From Piscirickettsiaceae bacterium CG07_land_8_20_14_0_80_44_28 (lineage in GTDB: Bacteria; Pseudomonadota; Gammaproteobacteria; Thiomicrospirales; Thiomicrospiraceae): a stretch of 52,132 nucleotides of DNA. A program made the position numbers and the translations under genes. The stretch lies in NCBI GenBank assembly GCA_002779995.1, contig PEWX01000114.1, positions 1 to 52,132 of the forward strand, in the 5' to 3' direction. Below, one piece after another: positions 16,335-24,312 of the stretch. The notes below the pieces were generated by a model. That model did no database searches. It saw nothing but the letters and a program-made list of their open reading frames with translations, and was not told where the DNA came from. How positions within the stretch are numbered: position 1 is the first letter of the stretch; every line of letters begins with the position of its first letter.

Positions 16335-17834
16335 TTATTCTCCAAAATCTTGTTGAGTCGAGGTCGTGCCATTAGAGGCAGCATCGGTAAAGAAATAATT
16401 AATCCGCGCAATGGTCTTTAATGCATCGACATCTATTTTTAACGACGCAATACGCGCATTCAGTTCGGTGATTCGAGCGCCAACAACCTCAGAGAAATCG
16501 CCATCATCATGGGTATAGGCAGTGAGTGAAACCTCTGCTTGCTGTCTGGCTTGTTTTAAGAGTTGTGAGCTGTAGCGCTTTTGTCGTTCTGAAAGGCGTT
16601 GGAGTTGCTGAGTTTCTTTCTTCAAGGCACTCAGCATGCTTCTCATGAGCAGCAACTTTTCAGTTTTGACCGCATCCGCGTCAGCTACCGATGCGGCCAG
16701 CTCTCTGTCCTGCAAATGATCGGTAAAAATGGGCACATTAAAACTCATACCGATCGAAAGTAAATTGGCTCGATCAATACCTGATGGGTTATTGCCTCTA
16801 ATTCCGTAACTCGCATTCAATCCCCATTGGGGCTTATAACTTTGCTTTGCCAATTCGACCGTTTTTCTTGACGCTTGATGTTTAACATCAATTGCTAGTA
16901 TGGCGGGATGGTTTGACAGGGTTTTGACTAGCTCATTATTTGAGTTTTGCATTAGCTCTAATATAGGCAGACTGAGTAGATCAATTTCAGGACGTTTTTC
17001 TGAAACACGGAAATTGGATAGCGCCACATCCAAATCAAAAGAACGGTTTGAATCGGATTGTTGATCAATGAGCACCCACTCACCCAATTTTGCCAGTGCA
17101 ATTTCAAGTTTCTGTTGTTCAACGGTCAATCTATCTTCAAGCTGAATCAACTCCAAATCAGCACGTATCACATCGTACTGTCGGGTTCGGCCACTAACTG
17201 ATGAATAGCTCACTTGAGCGATGTCTGTCATTTGTTCAAATAAATCACGATCTTGATTGATCAAATCAATCGTTTTTTGTGCTAAAAAAGCATCCAGCCA
17301 AAGTTGAGTGACCCGACTTTTCAGTTTTGCCTTTCTGTCCGTCCGTAATAATGGAAATGCCGTTGCCTCAACGTGCAATTTTGCTTGCTTGATTGCAAGG
17401 CTATCTCCCCTTGGAAAAACTTGAGAGATACCTACTTGCAGCTGTGTCATATTTTCTTGATTGAGATTGAACGTATCGGTTGGCAAGCTAATCAAACCAA
17501 CTGAAACCCTAGGATCTGGAAGCGCACTCGCGGCAATACTTCTATTTTCTTTCGCCAACTGTTGGTACTGACTCTGTTGCAACCATGGATCCTGCTTCAG
17601 CGCTAAGTCAATGGCTCTTTGTAAAGTAAGCGTTTCCTGCGCAGCTGCCGAAACCGCTAAACTACTCAGGAACATCACCATCAGCGAACGCCGACCACGC
17701 AATAGCGAAATTAACACCCGAACAATGGATTCCCTTTTGGTGAGGCGCGTTTTAACAAAAAAGGCAATAAGGGGTTTTAATAGCCTCGAGGTAAAGCACG
17801 ATAGTATCATTTCGTAAGATATTGATTGTCTCAT
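16335..17834 (-). CDS. cusC: TolC-type outer-membrane factor of the Cus system
   Basis: A 499-residue outer-membrane efflux protein: 'LTLQRAIDLALKQDPWLQQSQYQ', 'ALPDPRVSVGLISLP', long helical repeats and 'INYFFTDA' at the end. The mature chain seems to start after 'SLAVSAAAQ' (about residue 66), so the leader is long. The start at 17834 is supported by a GGAGC ribosome site 6 bases upstream, but an internal Met near residue 52 would give an ordinary signal peptide, so the true start is uncertain. It forms the outer duct for the CusBA pump. Transcribed with cusB (2-base gap); 69 bases downstream of the Cys/His-rich exported protein. Confidence 0.85.
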   Translation of the reverse strand: MRQSISYEMILSCFTSRLLKPLIAFFVKTRLTKRESIVRVLISLLRGRRSLMVMFLSSLAVSAAAQETLTLQRAIDLALKQDPWLQQSQYQQLAKENRSIAASALPDPRVSVGLISLPTDTFNLNQENMTQLQVGISQVFPRGDSLAIKQAKLHVEATAFPLLRTDRKAKLKSRVTQLWLDAFLAQKTIDLINQDRDLFEQMTDIAQVSYSSVSGRTRQYDVIRADLELIQLEDRLTVEQQKLEIALAKLGEWVLIDQQSDSNRSFDLDVALSNFRVSEKRPEIDLLSLPILELMQNSNNELVKTLSNHPAILAIDVKHQASRKTVELAKQSYKPQWGLNASYGIRGNNPSGIDRANLLSIGMSFNVPIFTDHLQDRELAASVADADAVKTEKLLLMRSMLSALKKETQQLQRLSERQKRYSSQLLKQARQQAEVSLTAYTHDDGDFSEVVGARITELNARIASLKIDVDALKTIARINYFFTDAASNGTTSTQQDFGE

Positions 17835-17903
17835 GGCAAAGCTCCGTAATTTAATTACATTTTAGGAAAAGGCATAGCCTCTCCCAACATCAAGTAATAA
17901 AAA

Positions 17904-18266
17904 TTAACCGAGCCGAGGAGGTCGTTTTTCGTGCGCTAAATCAGCTGACTGGAGAGAAGAAATAAATAAAGAAAAAGGATTTGAATTGTCGAGTCTCTGC
18001 AATAACAGATCGCCATTCATTAATGTCATTGATGCAGTGGAAAAATGACAGCCAGAACCACATTGGCAATCTGCCCCACAAGATTCACAGTCATGCTTGG
18101 CTTGCGTTGTGCCTGATTCATCACAACAGTCATGCATCGAAGCAGTGTGGTGTGTTGGCGCCATATCCTGCTCTGCCTTCACCGCATGGTGATGCCCCAT
18201 CGCATAACTGCCTTGGAAAGCGGTTAGCAAGAAAATGAATAAGACCAATCGTTGAGTAATTTTCAT
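17904..18266 (-). CDS. Cys/His/Met-rich exported metal-binding protein (CopL-like)
   Basis: A 120-residue protein with a clear signal peptide (residues 1-22, 'LFIFLLTAFQGSYA'). A His/Met-rich stretch (MGHHH, PTHHTASMH) is followed by a cysteine cluster, 'CCDESG' then 'CESCGADCQCGSGC', and a C-terminal 'HEKRPPRLG' tail. The pattern resembles CopL-type and other small copper-responsive exported proteins found before copper-efflux genes. It is the first gene of the likely operon that continues with cusCBA and the DUF692/DUF2063 pair. A periplasmic copper buffer or sensor is the simplest role. Because the operon encodes an MNIO peptide-modifying enzyme, it could also be that enzyme's substrate; this is speculative. 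Confidence 0.75.
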   Translation of the reverse strand: MKITQRLVLFIFLLTAFQGSYAMGHHHAVKAEQDMAPTHHTASMHDCCDESGTTQAKHDCESCGADCQCGSGCHFSTASMTLMNGDLLLQRLDNSNPFSLFISSLQSADLAHEKRPPRLG

Positions 18267-18318
18267 CGTTTGATTTTAATACAACCTTGGTTCAAACACA
18301 ATCTTATTTAATTTAAGA

Positions 18319-18356
18319 CCTTTGCACGAGTGGGGCGCGGTGAAAAAATCTAAAAA
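18319..18356. repeat. possible insertion-sequence end or MITE remnant, copy 1
   Basis: CCTTTGCACGAGTG followed by GCGCG and A-runs. The same string with few changes recurs at 24237. Both lie in intergenic DNA. The sequence resembles terminal repeats of IS elements ('ACCTTTGCA...'), but no transposase is near. Confidence 0.4.
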
Positions 18357-18371
18357 ACGCGCTACCCCCCT

Positions 18372-18399
18372 CTTGAATTTTTCAAATCAAACCCCAGAA
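18372..18399 (+). promoter_or_regulatory. sigma-32 heat-shock promoter of hsp20
   Basis: CTTGAA (18372-18377), a 14-base spacer, then CCCCAGAA (18392-18399), a near-consensus sigma-32 promoter (CTTGAA ... CCCCATnT). Transcription would begin near 18405, leaving a leader of about 40 bases before the hsp20 ATG. This matches the expected heat-shock control of small heat-shock proteins. Confidence 0.85.
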
Positions 18400-18446
18400 T
18401 TAAACTGTTAAATCAGTTAGTTAACTCAACAATGGAGGTATTTAAA

Positions 18447-18872
18447 ATGAGTTTATTTTTAAGCCACTTAGAACCCTTTAAAGAGCTAAGGGATCTTGAA
18501 AACCGATTAGCGCAAATTTCACCCAAATCCACCACAGCCAATGTGGCAGCCTTTACCCCAACCGTGAATACGCGGGAAGGCGATTACGCTTATCACATTG
18601 AAGTGGATTTGCCTGGCGTCAACAAAGAAGATATTCATGTTGAAGTCAAAGAAAATCGGTTGACTATTTCCGGTGAACGCAAAACCAAAGAAGAAGTCAA
18701 AGAAGACAACTATCATCGCATTGAAAGCAGCTATGGTAAATTTGAGCGTAGCTTCACACTGCCAGAAGATGTTGATGGTGAAAACGTAGATGCCAGTTGT
18801 GATAATGGGGTATTAGAAGTCGTTTTACCTAAAAAAGAACGCACCCCCAGCAAAATGATACAGGTGAAATAA
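18447..18872 (+). CDS. hsp20: Hsp20/alpha-crystallin small heat-shock protein
   Basis: A 141-residue ATP-independent chaperone. The alpha-crystallin domain spans about residues 35-135: 'YAYHIEVDLPGVNKEDIHVEVKE', 'NRLTISGERK', 'YGKFERSFTLPEDVD', and the conserved 'NGVLEVVLPKKE'. A C-terminal 'SKMIQVK' takes the place of the I-x-I type anchor. The start at ATG 18447 is fixed by a strong GGAGG ribosome site at 18434-18438; an upstream ATG at 18432 overlaps that site. It binds unfolding proteins in the cytoplasm for later refolding. It is a monocistronic unit with a sigma-32 promoter before it and an intrinsic terminator after it. Confidence 0.95.
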   Translation: MSLFLSHLEPFKELRDLENRLAQISPKSTTANVAAFTPTVNTREGDYAYHIEVDLPGVNKEDIHVEVKENRLTISGERKTKEEVKEDNYHRIESSYGKFERSFTLPEDVDGENVDASCDNGVLEVVLPKKERTPSKMIQVK

Positions 18873-18897
18873 CCTCCTCAAAACCAACTGTGAATGT

Positions 18898-18920
18898 AGC
18901 CACCCTTGCGGTGGCTTTTT
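18898..18920 (+). terminator. intrinsic terminator after hsp20
   Basis: A 7-bp stem AGCCACC (18898-18904) / GGTGGCT (18910-18916) with a 5-base loop, followed by a T-run to 18920. It ends the hsp20 transcript before the convergent doeC gene. Confidence 0.88.
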
Positions 18921-18957
18921 GTTTATTTAGAGAATATTTGCAGACTGTTTCAATCTG

Positions 18958-20328
18958 TCAGTTATTGGTCGGCCCCACCCAAACCTGCTGAACATTAACA
19001 AACTCCATAATACCATGCGGCCCCAGCTCTCTTCCGTAACCCGATTTTTTTACGCCACCGCTAGGGAGTCGAGGATCGGTTTTCACTATACCGTTAATAG
19101 CGACTTGTCCAGCCTCAATTTCAGCCGCCATTCGACGGGCTTTATCGGTATCCGCTGTCCAAATTGAGGCAGCCAACCCATAAGGGGTGTCATTTGCCAT
19201 TGCCAAGGCTTCGGCTTCAGACTCGGCCTTCATGACGACTGCAATTGGGCCGAATGTTTCTTCGCAAGCCGCTTGCATCGAAGCCGTGACATCTACCAAT
19301 AATGTCGGTGGATAAAAAAAGCCTTTCCCTTCGGGAATTTCGCCTCCAAGCAAACACCGTCCACCTTGCTGAACTGTCATTTTTACCTGCCTATCCAATG
19401 CTTCTTGCAAATCAGCCCGTGCAATCGGCCCCACTTGAGTGTCTTCTTCCAAGGGATCGCCCATTTTTAAATTCGCTAAAAGGGGTTTGAATACCTCAAT
19501 AAACGCATCGTAAACCGAGGCGTCTACAATAATGCGTTTTGCAGCAATACAAGATTGCCCGGCATTGATGATGCGCGACAAGGCTAATGTCGCTGCTGCT
19601 TTTTCTATATCCGCATCAGCGAATACTAAGCTGGGATCAGATCCACCCAACTCTAATACAGCTGGTTTGATATGTTTTGCTGCTAAAGAAGCCACTTGGC
19701 TTCCTGCCCAACTGGAGCCGGTTAAAGACACCGCACATACAGCATCATCTTCTAACACTTGTGCGACCTGGTCATTATGAATACGCAGATTCTGCAACAA
19801 CCCGGGGTGGCCGGCTTTGACAAATAATTCCGCAATGGCTTCCGCGCAGGCGGGTACATGAGAATCGTGTTTCATCAAGCAAGTATTACCCGCCATCAAG
19901 GCTGGTGCACAAAAACGAAAAGCCAACCAGAAGGGCGCATTCCAAGGCAAAATACCTAATACCGGTCCTAAGGGCAAATGCTGTACATAACTCAGCGAGG
20001 CATCTGACTCTAACGTTTTCGGCTCAAGATATGCGGCGCCATGCTCAGCATAATGCCGAGCGCACCAGGCGGATTTTTGTACTTCGCCACGCGCTTCTTT
20101 AATGGGTTTTCCCATTTCTAACGTCATCAATCTGGCCAACGCTTCTTCATCTTCCAGCATTAAATCCGCCACTTTATTTAATACCACTGCACGCGCTTCA
20201 AAAGGCGTTTTACGCCAGGTTTTAAAGGATGTTAAAGCCGTTTCAATAGCTTGTTCGACTGCTTTTGGCGTTAAGGTGTGATATTGATGAATGACTTCAC
20301 CGGTGGTGGGATTGGTTGCTGTAAACAT
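18958..20328 (-). CDS. doeC: aldehyde dehydrogenase of ectoine degradation (aspartate-semialdehyde dehydrogenase, SSADH-like)
   Basis: A 456-residue NAD(P)-dependent aldehyde dehydrogenase. The general-base Glu is in 'LELGGSDPSLVF' and the catalytic Cys in 'NAGQSCIAAKRI'. By sequence alone it would be called succinate-semialdehyde dehydrogenase (GabD-like). Its place as the last gene of a doeB-doeD-doeA-doeC run supports the DoeC role: oxidation of L-aspartate 4-semialdehyde to aspartate, the final step of ectoine breakdown. AAGGAG precedes the ATG, 9 bases after doeA. It converges on hsp20 downstream. An independent GABA/succinate-semialdehyde function cannot be excluded. Confidence 0.82.
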   Translation of the reverse strand: MFTATNPTTGEVIHQYHTLTPKAVEQAIETALTSFKTWRKTPFEARAVVLNKVADLMLEDEEALARLMTLEMGKPIKEARGEVQKSAWCARHYAEHGAAYLEPKTLESDASLSYVQHLPLGPVLGILPWNAPFWLAFRFCAPALMAGNTCLMKHDSHVPACAEAIAELFVKAGHPGLLQNLRIHNDQVAQVLEDDAVCAVSLTGSSWAGSQVASLAAKHIKPAVLELGGSDPSLVFADADIEKAAATLALSRIINAGQSCIAAKRIIVDASVYDAFIEVFKPLLANLKMGDPLEEDTQVGPIARADLQEALDRQVKMTVQQGGRCLLGGEIPEGKGFFYPPTLLVDVTASMQAACEETFGPIAVVMKAESEAEALAMANDTPYGLAASIWTADTDKARRMAAEIEAGQVAINGIVKTDPRLPSGGVKKSGYGRELGPHGIMEFVNVQQVWVGPTNN

Positions 20329-20337
20329 AATGACTCC

Positions 20338-21582
20338 TTATGCCGATGTTTCGGTTTTTTTGGTTTTCTGGTTCTGAGGAACGGGTTTAATGGATGTTTT
20401 TTCGGATGCAGGCGGGTTGGATTTCACCGTAAAGTCCTGTTCAACATCGTCAAAAAATGAACCACATCCCGTTTCAGTGATATAAAAAGTGTCAGAAATA
20501 CCGCAGGTTTTATCACCATCAACCCCCCACATCCACGGAATCACATGGAAGGTCATTCCCGGTTCCAGCACCGAACTGTCTCCTTGGAACAAACTCAAAA
20601 TATACCCTTCATCCCAACTGGGCGGAAAAGCAATGCCGATGGAGTAGCCAGAACGGGTAATGAGCTTGGCACCGATTTCATTGTCTGAAATGATATTTCG
20701 AATCATATTATCCACATCCGAAACCGTCATCCCCGGGCGCATTTTTGCACTGGTATGCGCCAAAGCGATTTTCATAATTTCTTGTGCTTTATACATGCTA
20801 TCCGTCAACTCACCACAAATAGCGGTGCGCATCATCGCAGTGTGATAACGTCGATAACAACCGGCCACCTCAATAAAAACATGCTCTCCAGGTTGCACCT
20901 CTCGTCCCTCCCAAGACGCATGACCAATCATGGTTCTGGGGCCGGACGTGACATAAGGCATAACGGCCGGGATTTCGCCGCCGGCAGCAAACATGGCTTG
21001 ACTGATTGCCCCACCAATCTCATTTTCCGTCACCCCCGGCGCGCAGGCATCAATCCCGGCTTGCATACCCGCTTTTGTCGCAACTGCCGCTTTTTTCATA
21101 ACGTCAAGTTCATAACTGGATTTACACACGCGTCCTTGTTCCACAATTCCAAAACAATCCATCAATCGGCTTTTGGTAAAAGTGGTGTGAAAAGTATCCT
21201 GATGATAGGCAGGGAAAAAATAAGAGTTTCGTTCATAGCCGATGGATTTTCCCGCCAAACCAAACTCCACCAATGCTGAAATCAACATTTGGATTGCATC
21301 ACCGGTATCTGGATAAGGGCGCGTAATTTCCACCCAGGTTCGTGCCAAGACATTGGATTCTTCCAACTTACGCGTCACCATAAAAGGTTCGCTTTCCAAC
21401 GGCACCACCAACGCTTGGAAAAAGGAATACCCGGTGGTTTGGTAATCGGTTAAATACATCAGATTTTCCGGGTCGGAAATAATCACGGCATCCAGCAAGC
21501 GCTTTTCCATCCGCTGCCTCAATTCATGAATCCGACGTTCATATTCTGAAAAAGGAAAGGTCATATCATCACGCTCTATCAT
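20338..21582 (-). CDS. doeA: ectoine hydrolase (M24 fold, metal-free type)
   Basis: A 414-residue protein of the M24 (creatinase / Xaa-Pro peptidase) fold. The creatinase-like N-terminal domain contains 'DPENLMYLTDYQTTGYSFFQALV'. In the C-terminal pita-bread domain the usual two-Asp metal motif is replaced: 'VFIEVAGCYRRYHTAMMRT' has Glu and Ala where metallopeptidases have Asp. This loss of metal ligands is known for ectoine hydrolases (DoeA/EutD), which open the ectoine ring without a metal to give N-acetyl-diaminobutyrate. The C-terminal 30 residues are a Lys/Pro/Thr-rich tail of unknown role. Its ATG overlaps the doeD stop (ATGA), so it is co-translated. Confidence 0.85.
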   Translation of the reverse strand: MIERDDMTFPFSEYERRIHELRQRMEKRLLDAVIISDPENLMYLTDYQTTGYSFFQALVVPLESEPFMVTRKLEESNVLARTWVEITRPYPDTGDAIQMLISALVEFGLAGKSIGYERNSYFFPAYHQDTFHTTFTKSRLMDCFGIVEQGRVCKSSYELDVMKKAAVATKAGMQAGIDACAPGVTENEIGGAISQAMFAAGGEIPAVMPYVTSGPRTMIGHASWEGREVQPGEHVFIEVAGCYRRYHTAMMRTAICGELTDSMYKAQEIMKIALAHTSAKMRPGMTVSDVDNMIRNIISDNEIGAKLITRSGYSIGIAFPPSWDEGYILSLFQGDSSVLEPGMTFHVIPWMWGVDGDKTCGISDTFYITETGCGSFFDDVEQDFTVKSNPPASEKTSIKPVPQNQKTKKTETSA

Positions 21583-22838
21583 GACTTTATCTCCATTTGA
21601 CGCTGTAATGCGTGTTCTAAAATAGCCAGGCCTGCCTGTAATTGGTCTTGCGGAATGGTTAAAGGCGGAATCAATTTAATCACCTGCCCACCAACGCCAC
21701 AAGGTCCGAATAACAAACCGTGATCGAAACAATCTCGTGCGACCGCTTTTGCCAAAGTGCCGTCTTTGACATCCAACGCTTGCATCATCCCTTTGCCTCG
21801 CACACAAAAACCCTGCTCTGAATAGCGTTCCGCCAACCCGTGCAAGTGGTGTTGCATGATCTGTCCTTTGGCACGGGTTTGTTCCATCAGTTCATCATCT
21901 TCAAAAAAACGTAAGGCCTCTCGCCCGGCCACAAATGAAAGATTTTGACCACGGAAAGTGCCGGTATGTTCGCCAGGCTTCCAATGATTGTCATGTTCCG
22001 GTTTAACTAAATTCATCGCCATTGGGGTTCCCAATCCACCAATACCTTTTGCCAAAGTAACAATATCGGGATCAATGCCCATTCCTTCAAAGCTGAAATA
22101 GTGCCCGGTTCGACCACATCCGGCCTGAATATCATCCACGATCAATAAGGCGCCTAAATCACGAGCCAATCTCTGTAACGCTTGCAACCATTCTGCCGAA
22201 GCGACATTCACCCCGCCCTCGGCTTGAATGGCTTCAACAATAAACGCCGCAGGTTTTTCGGCACCACCGGAGGAATTTTCATACAAGGCTCTCAAGGTAT
22301 CGAGGCTTTCAATGCCGCCGCCCTGATTACTTTCAAAAGGCCAGTGAGATACCATCGTTAAAGGCACGCCGGCCGCATTGCGAAACACTTCATTCGCGGT
22401 ACAAGCTAAAGCCCCCAAGGTCATGCCATGAAATCCTTGGCTAAAAGCAACCACCTCTTTTCGACCCGTGACGCGACGTGCTAATTTCAGCGCCGCTTCC
22501 ACCGCATTGGTTCCGGTCGGCCCCATAAATTGAAGCTTATAGTCCATATTTCGGGGTTTCAAAATGGTCTCGACAAACCCCTTAATAAATTCTCGTTTTG
22601 CGCCAGTCATCATATCCAGACTGTGGAGCACACCATCGTTTTGAATATATTCAATAATTGCTGCTTTAAGTTTAGGGTGGTTATGTCCAAAATTCAGTAC
22701 CCCTGCACCCGCATAGAAGTCGATATACTCTTTGCCATTTTCATCCGTCTGTTTGGCATTTTCGCCTTTAACAAAAACAGCCGGATAAGATCGTGCATAG
22801 GCACGGATTTCGGACTCATAACTTTCAAACCAATCCAT
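21579..22838 (-). CDS. doeD: diaminobutyrate transaminase of ectoine degradation
   Basis: A 419-residue class-III PLP aminotransferase closely resembling EctB-type diaminobutyrate transaminases: 'DFYAGAGVLNFGHNHP', 'GPTGTNAVEAALKLARRVTGR', 'FHGMTLGALA', 'IVDDIQAGCGRTG' and the PLP lysine in 'TLAKGIGGLG'. In ectoine synthesis EctB forms diaminobutyrate. In degradation, DoeD converts diaminobutyrate to aspartate semialdehyde, feeding DoeC. No ectA or ectC is in the window and the neighbours are degradation genes, so I call it DoeD. A ribosome site (GAAGGAGAAAGAAAG) precedes the ATG. Confidence 0.85.
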   Translation of the reverse strand: MDWFESYESEIRAYARSYPAVFVKGENAKQTDENGKEYIDFYAGAGVLNFGHNHPKLKAAIIEYIQNDGVLHSLDMMTGAKREFIKGFVETILKPRNMDYKLQFMGPTGTNAVEAALKLARRVTGRKEVVAFSQGFHGMTLGALACTANEVFRNAAGVPLTMVSHWPFESNQGGGIESLDTLRALYENSSGGAEKPAAFIVEAIQAEGGVNVASAEWLQALQRLARDLGALLIVDDIQAGCGRTGHYFSFEGMGIDPDIVTLAKGIGGLGTPMAMNLVKPEHDNHWKPGEHTGTFRGQNLSFVAGREALRFFEDDELMEQTRAKGQIMQHHLHGLAERYSEQGFCVRGKGMMQALDVKDGTLAKAVARDCFDHGLLFGPCGVGGQVIKLIPPLTIPQDQLQAGLAILEHALQRQMEIKS

Positions 22839-22883
22839 CTTTCTTTCTCCTTCTAATGCGACACAATCGTGTCCTGAATGAAT

Positions 22884-24056
22884 TTACTCAGGCACAGGTG
22901 CGCCCGCCAAACGACTAAAAACCTTAACAACTTGCTCAATCACGTGATCATTAAAAACATACTCCGGACTATGACAGGGGGCCGAATAATGTTGACCTTT
23001 TTTCGAGGTTTCTGCCATACCGATTAATGCAAATGCACCGGGAATCTCATTTAAGTAATAACTGAAATCTTCTGATGCCATTAATGGCATCAACAACTTA
23101 GACTGGGCGGTGTGATCACACCTTTCCGCCTGCAAGGCGGCTCGATAGTCTGCGGCGGCCTTTGGATGATTAATGGTCGCTTCATAGCGCGCGCGGATTT
23201 CAATTTCGGCCTCAACGCCATAACTGCTGGCTGTTGCAGAAGTAATTTCTTCAATCAGCTGATTAATGGGCGCACGCCATTGCGGTTGAGACAATCGGAT
23301 ACTCCCTTCAAGCTTCACCTTGTCAGGAATCACCGTGACATTACTCATGGCATTGATGGAAGTGACACTCACCACCGCATTAGCTTGCGGTGGAAGCCGG
23401 CGGCTGACAATTTGTTGCAGATTTAACGTCACGGCTGCAGCCGCTAAAACCGGATCATGCGTCATCTCCGGTTGAGAAGCATGGCCACCTTGACCTGTTA
23501 GTGTAATATGAAAGGTTCCGTTTCCGGACATCACCGGACCATCCGGACAAAGCGCCTCACCGTAAGCCAGTGCTGGCCAATTATGCCAGCCATAAATATA
23601 ATCCACCCCTTTTAGAGCGCCTTCTTCAATCATTTTTTTAGCACCATGCCCGCCTTCCTCCGCCGGTTGAAAGAGCAATGAAATGCGATGGGGGAGTAAA
23701 GATTCATTTTGTTTAAACCAAGCGGCTGCGGCAAGGAGTGTCGCGGTATGGCCATCATGACCACACGCATGCATTTTCCCCGGTTCAACCGAACAATAAT
23801 TCACGCCGGATGCTTCTGTAATCGGCAAGGCATCCATATCCGCACGAAATGCGATATGTGAACCTTCTGACTGAGGAGATAAAGTCGCAACGGTACCGTA
23901 ATGAGCACAGATACGCCAAGGGATGTCTAATTCAGTGAGTTGCGCACGAATATACTCGGCTGTTTGCGCCTCCTCCCAGGTTAACTCCGGGTGTTGATGC
24001 AGCCAGTGACGACTAGCAATTGCTGACGCCAAAATGGTCTGCCAAGGCTGAGACAT
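22884..24056 (-). CDS. doeB: M20-family amidohydrolase, probable N-acetyl-diaminobutyrate deacetylase
   Basis: A 390-residue metallo-amidohydrolase (M20D, hippurate-hydrolase-like). 'FRADMDALPI' contains the metal-bridging Asp region, 'HACGHDGHTATLL' provides metal ligands, and 'PAEEGGHGAKKM' holds the catalytic Glu and a metal Glu. A late 'MASEDFSYYLNEIPGAF' completes the site. As first gene of the doe operon it is best seen as the deacetylase that releases acetate from N-acetyl-diaminobutyrate before DoeD. Some organisms use an AstE/AspA-type DoeB instead; the M20 version is often named DoeB2. Substrate assignment rests on context. A ribosome site GGAGGAGG lies just before the ATG. Confidence 0.8.
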   Translation of the reverse strand: MSQPWQTILASAIASRHWLHQHPELTWEEAQTAEYIRAQLTELDIPWRICAHYGTVATLSPQSEGSHIAFRADMDALPITEASGVNYCSVEPGKMHACGHDGHTATLLAAAAWFKQNESLLPHRISLLFQPAEEGGHGAKKMIEEGALKGVDYIYGWHNWPALAYGEALCPDGPVMSGNGTFHITLTGQGGHASQPEMTHDPVLAAAAVTLNLQQIVSRRLPPQANAVVSVTSINAMSNVTVIPDKVKLEGSIRLSQPQWRAPINQLIEEITSATASSYGVEAEIEIRARYEATINHPKAAADYRAALQAERCDHTAQSKLLMPLMASEDFSYYLNEIPGAFALIGMAETSKKGQHYSAPCHSPEYVFNDHVIEQVVKVFSRLAGAPVPE

Positions 24057-24312
24057 TGCACCTCCTCCTGAATATGAATTCAGTTAGTGTTGCATTAACA
24101 TCGTCCAGAACGACTCTGCTAAACAGAAAATGGGAAAACCTAAAATAGGGGTTTGAATAAACACCATACCAAATTAAAGAGGAATTGCAAATACAGAAAT
24201 AGTTGGCGATAAGATTGAGAAGGTATAAGACTGAAACCTTTGCATGAGTGAAACGCGAAAGAAAAATACCGAAAAATCTTATCCGTTAATCCATCCCGTA
24301 CAAAGATCTCGA
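24057..24312. other. intergenic region between the chemoreceptor gene and doeB
   Basis: 256 bases without a gene. It should hold the doe operon promoter and the end of the chemoreceptor transcript. At 24237-24272 lies CCTTTGCATGAGTG followed by AAACGCG and A-runs, the second copy of the possible IS-end remnant seen at 18319. No EnuR/DoeX-type regulator gene is present here or elsewhere in the window. Confidence 0.5.

Noticed and set aside
20338-21582. DoeA as a broken metallopeptidase because metal ligands are missing
   Set aside because: Ectoine hydrolases of this fold naturally lack the metal site, and the operon context supports that role.
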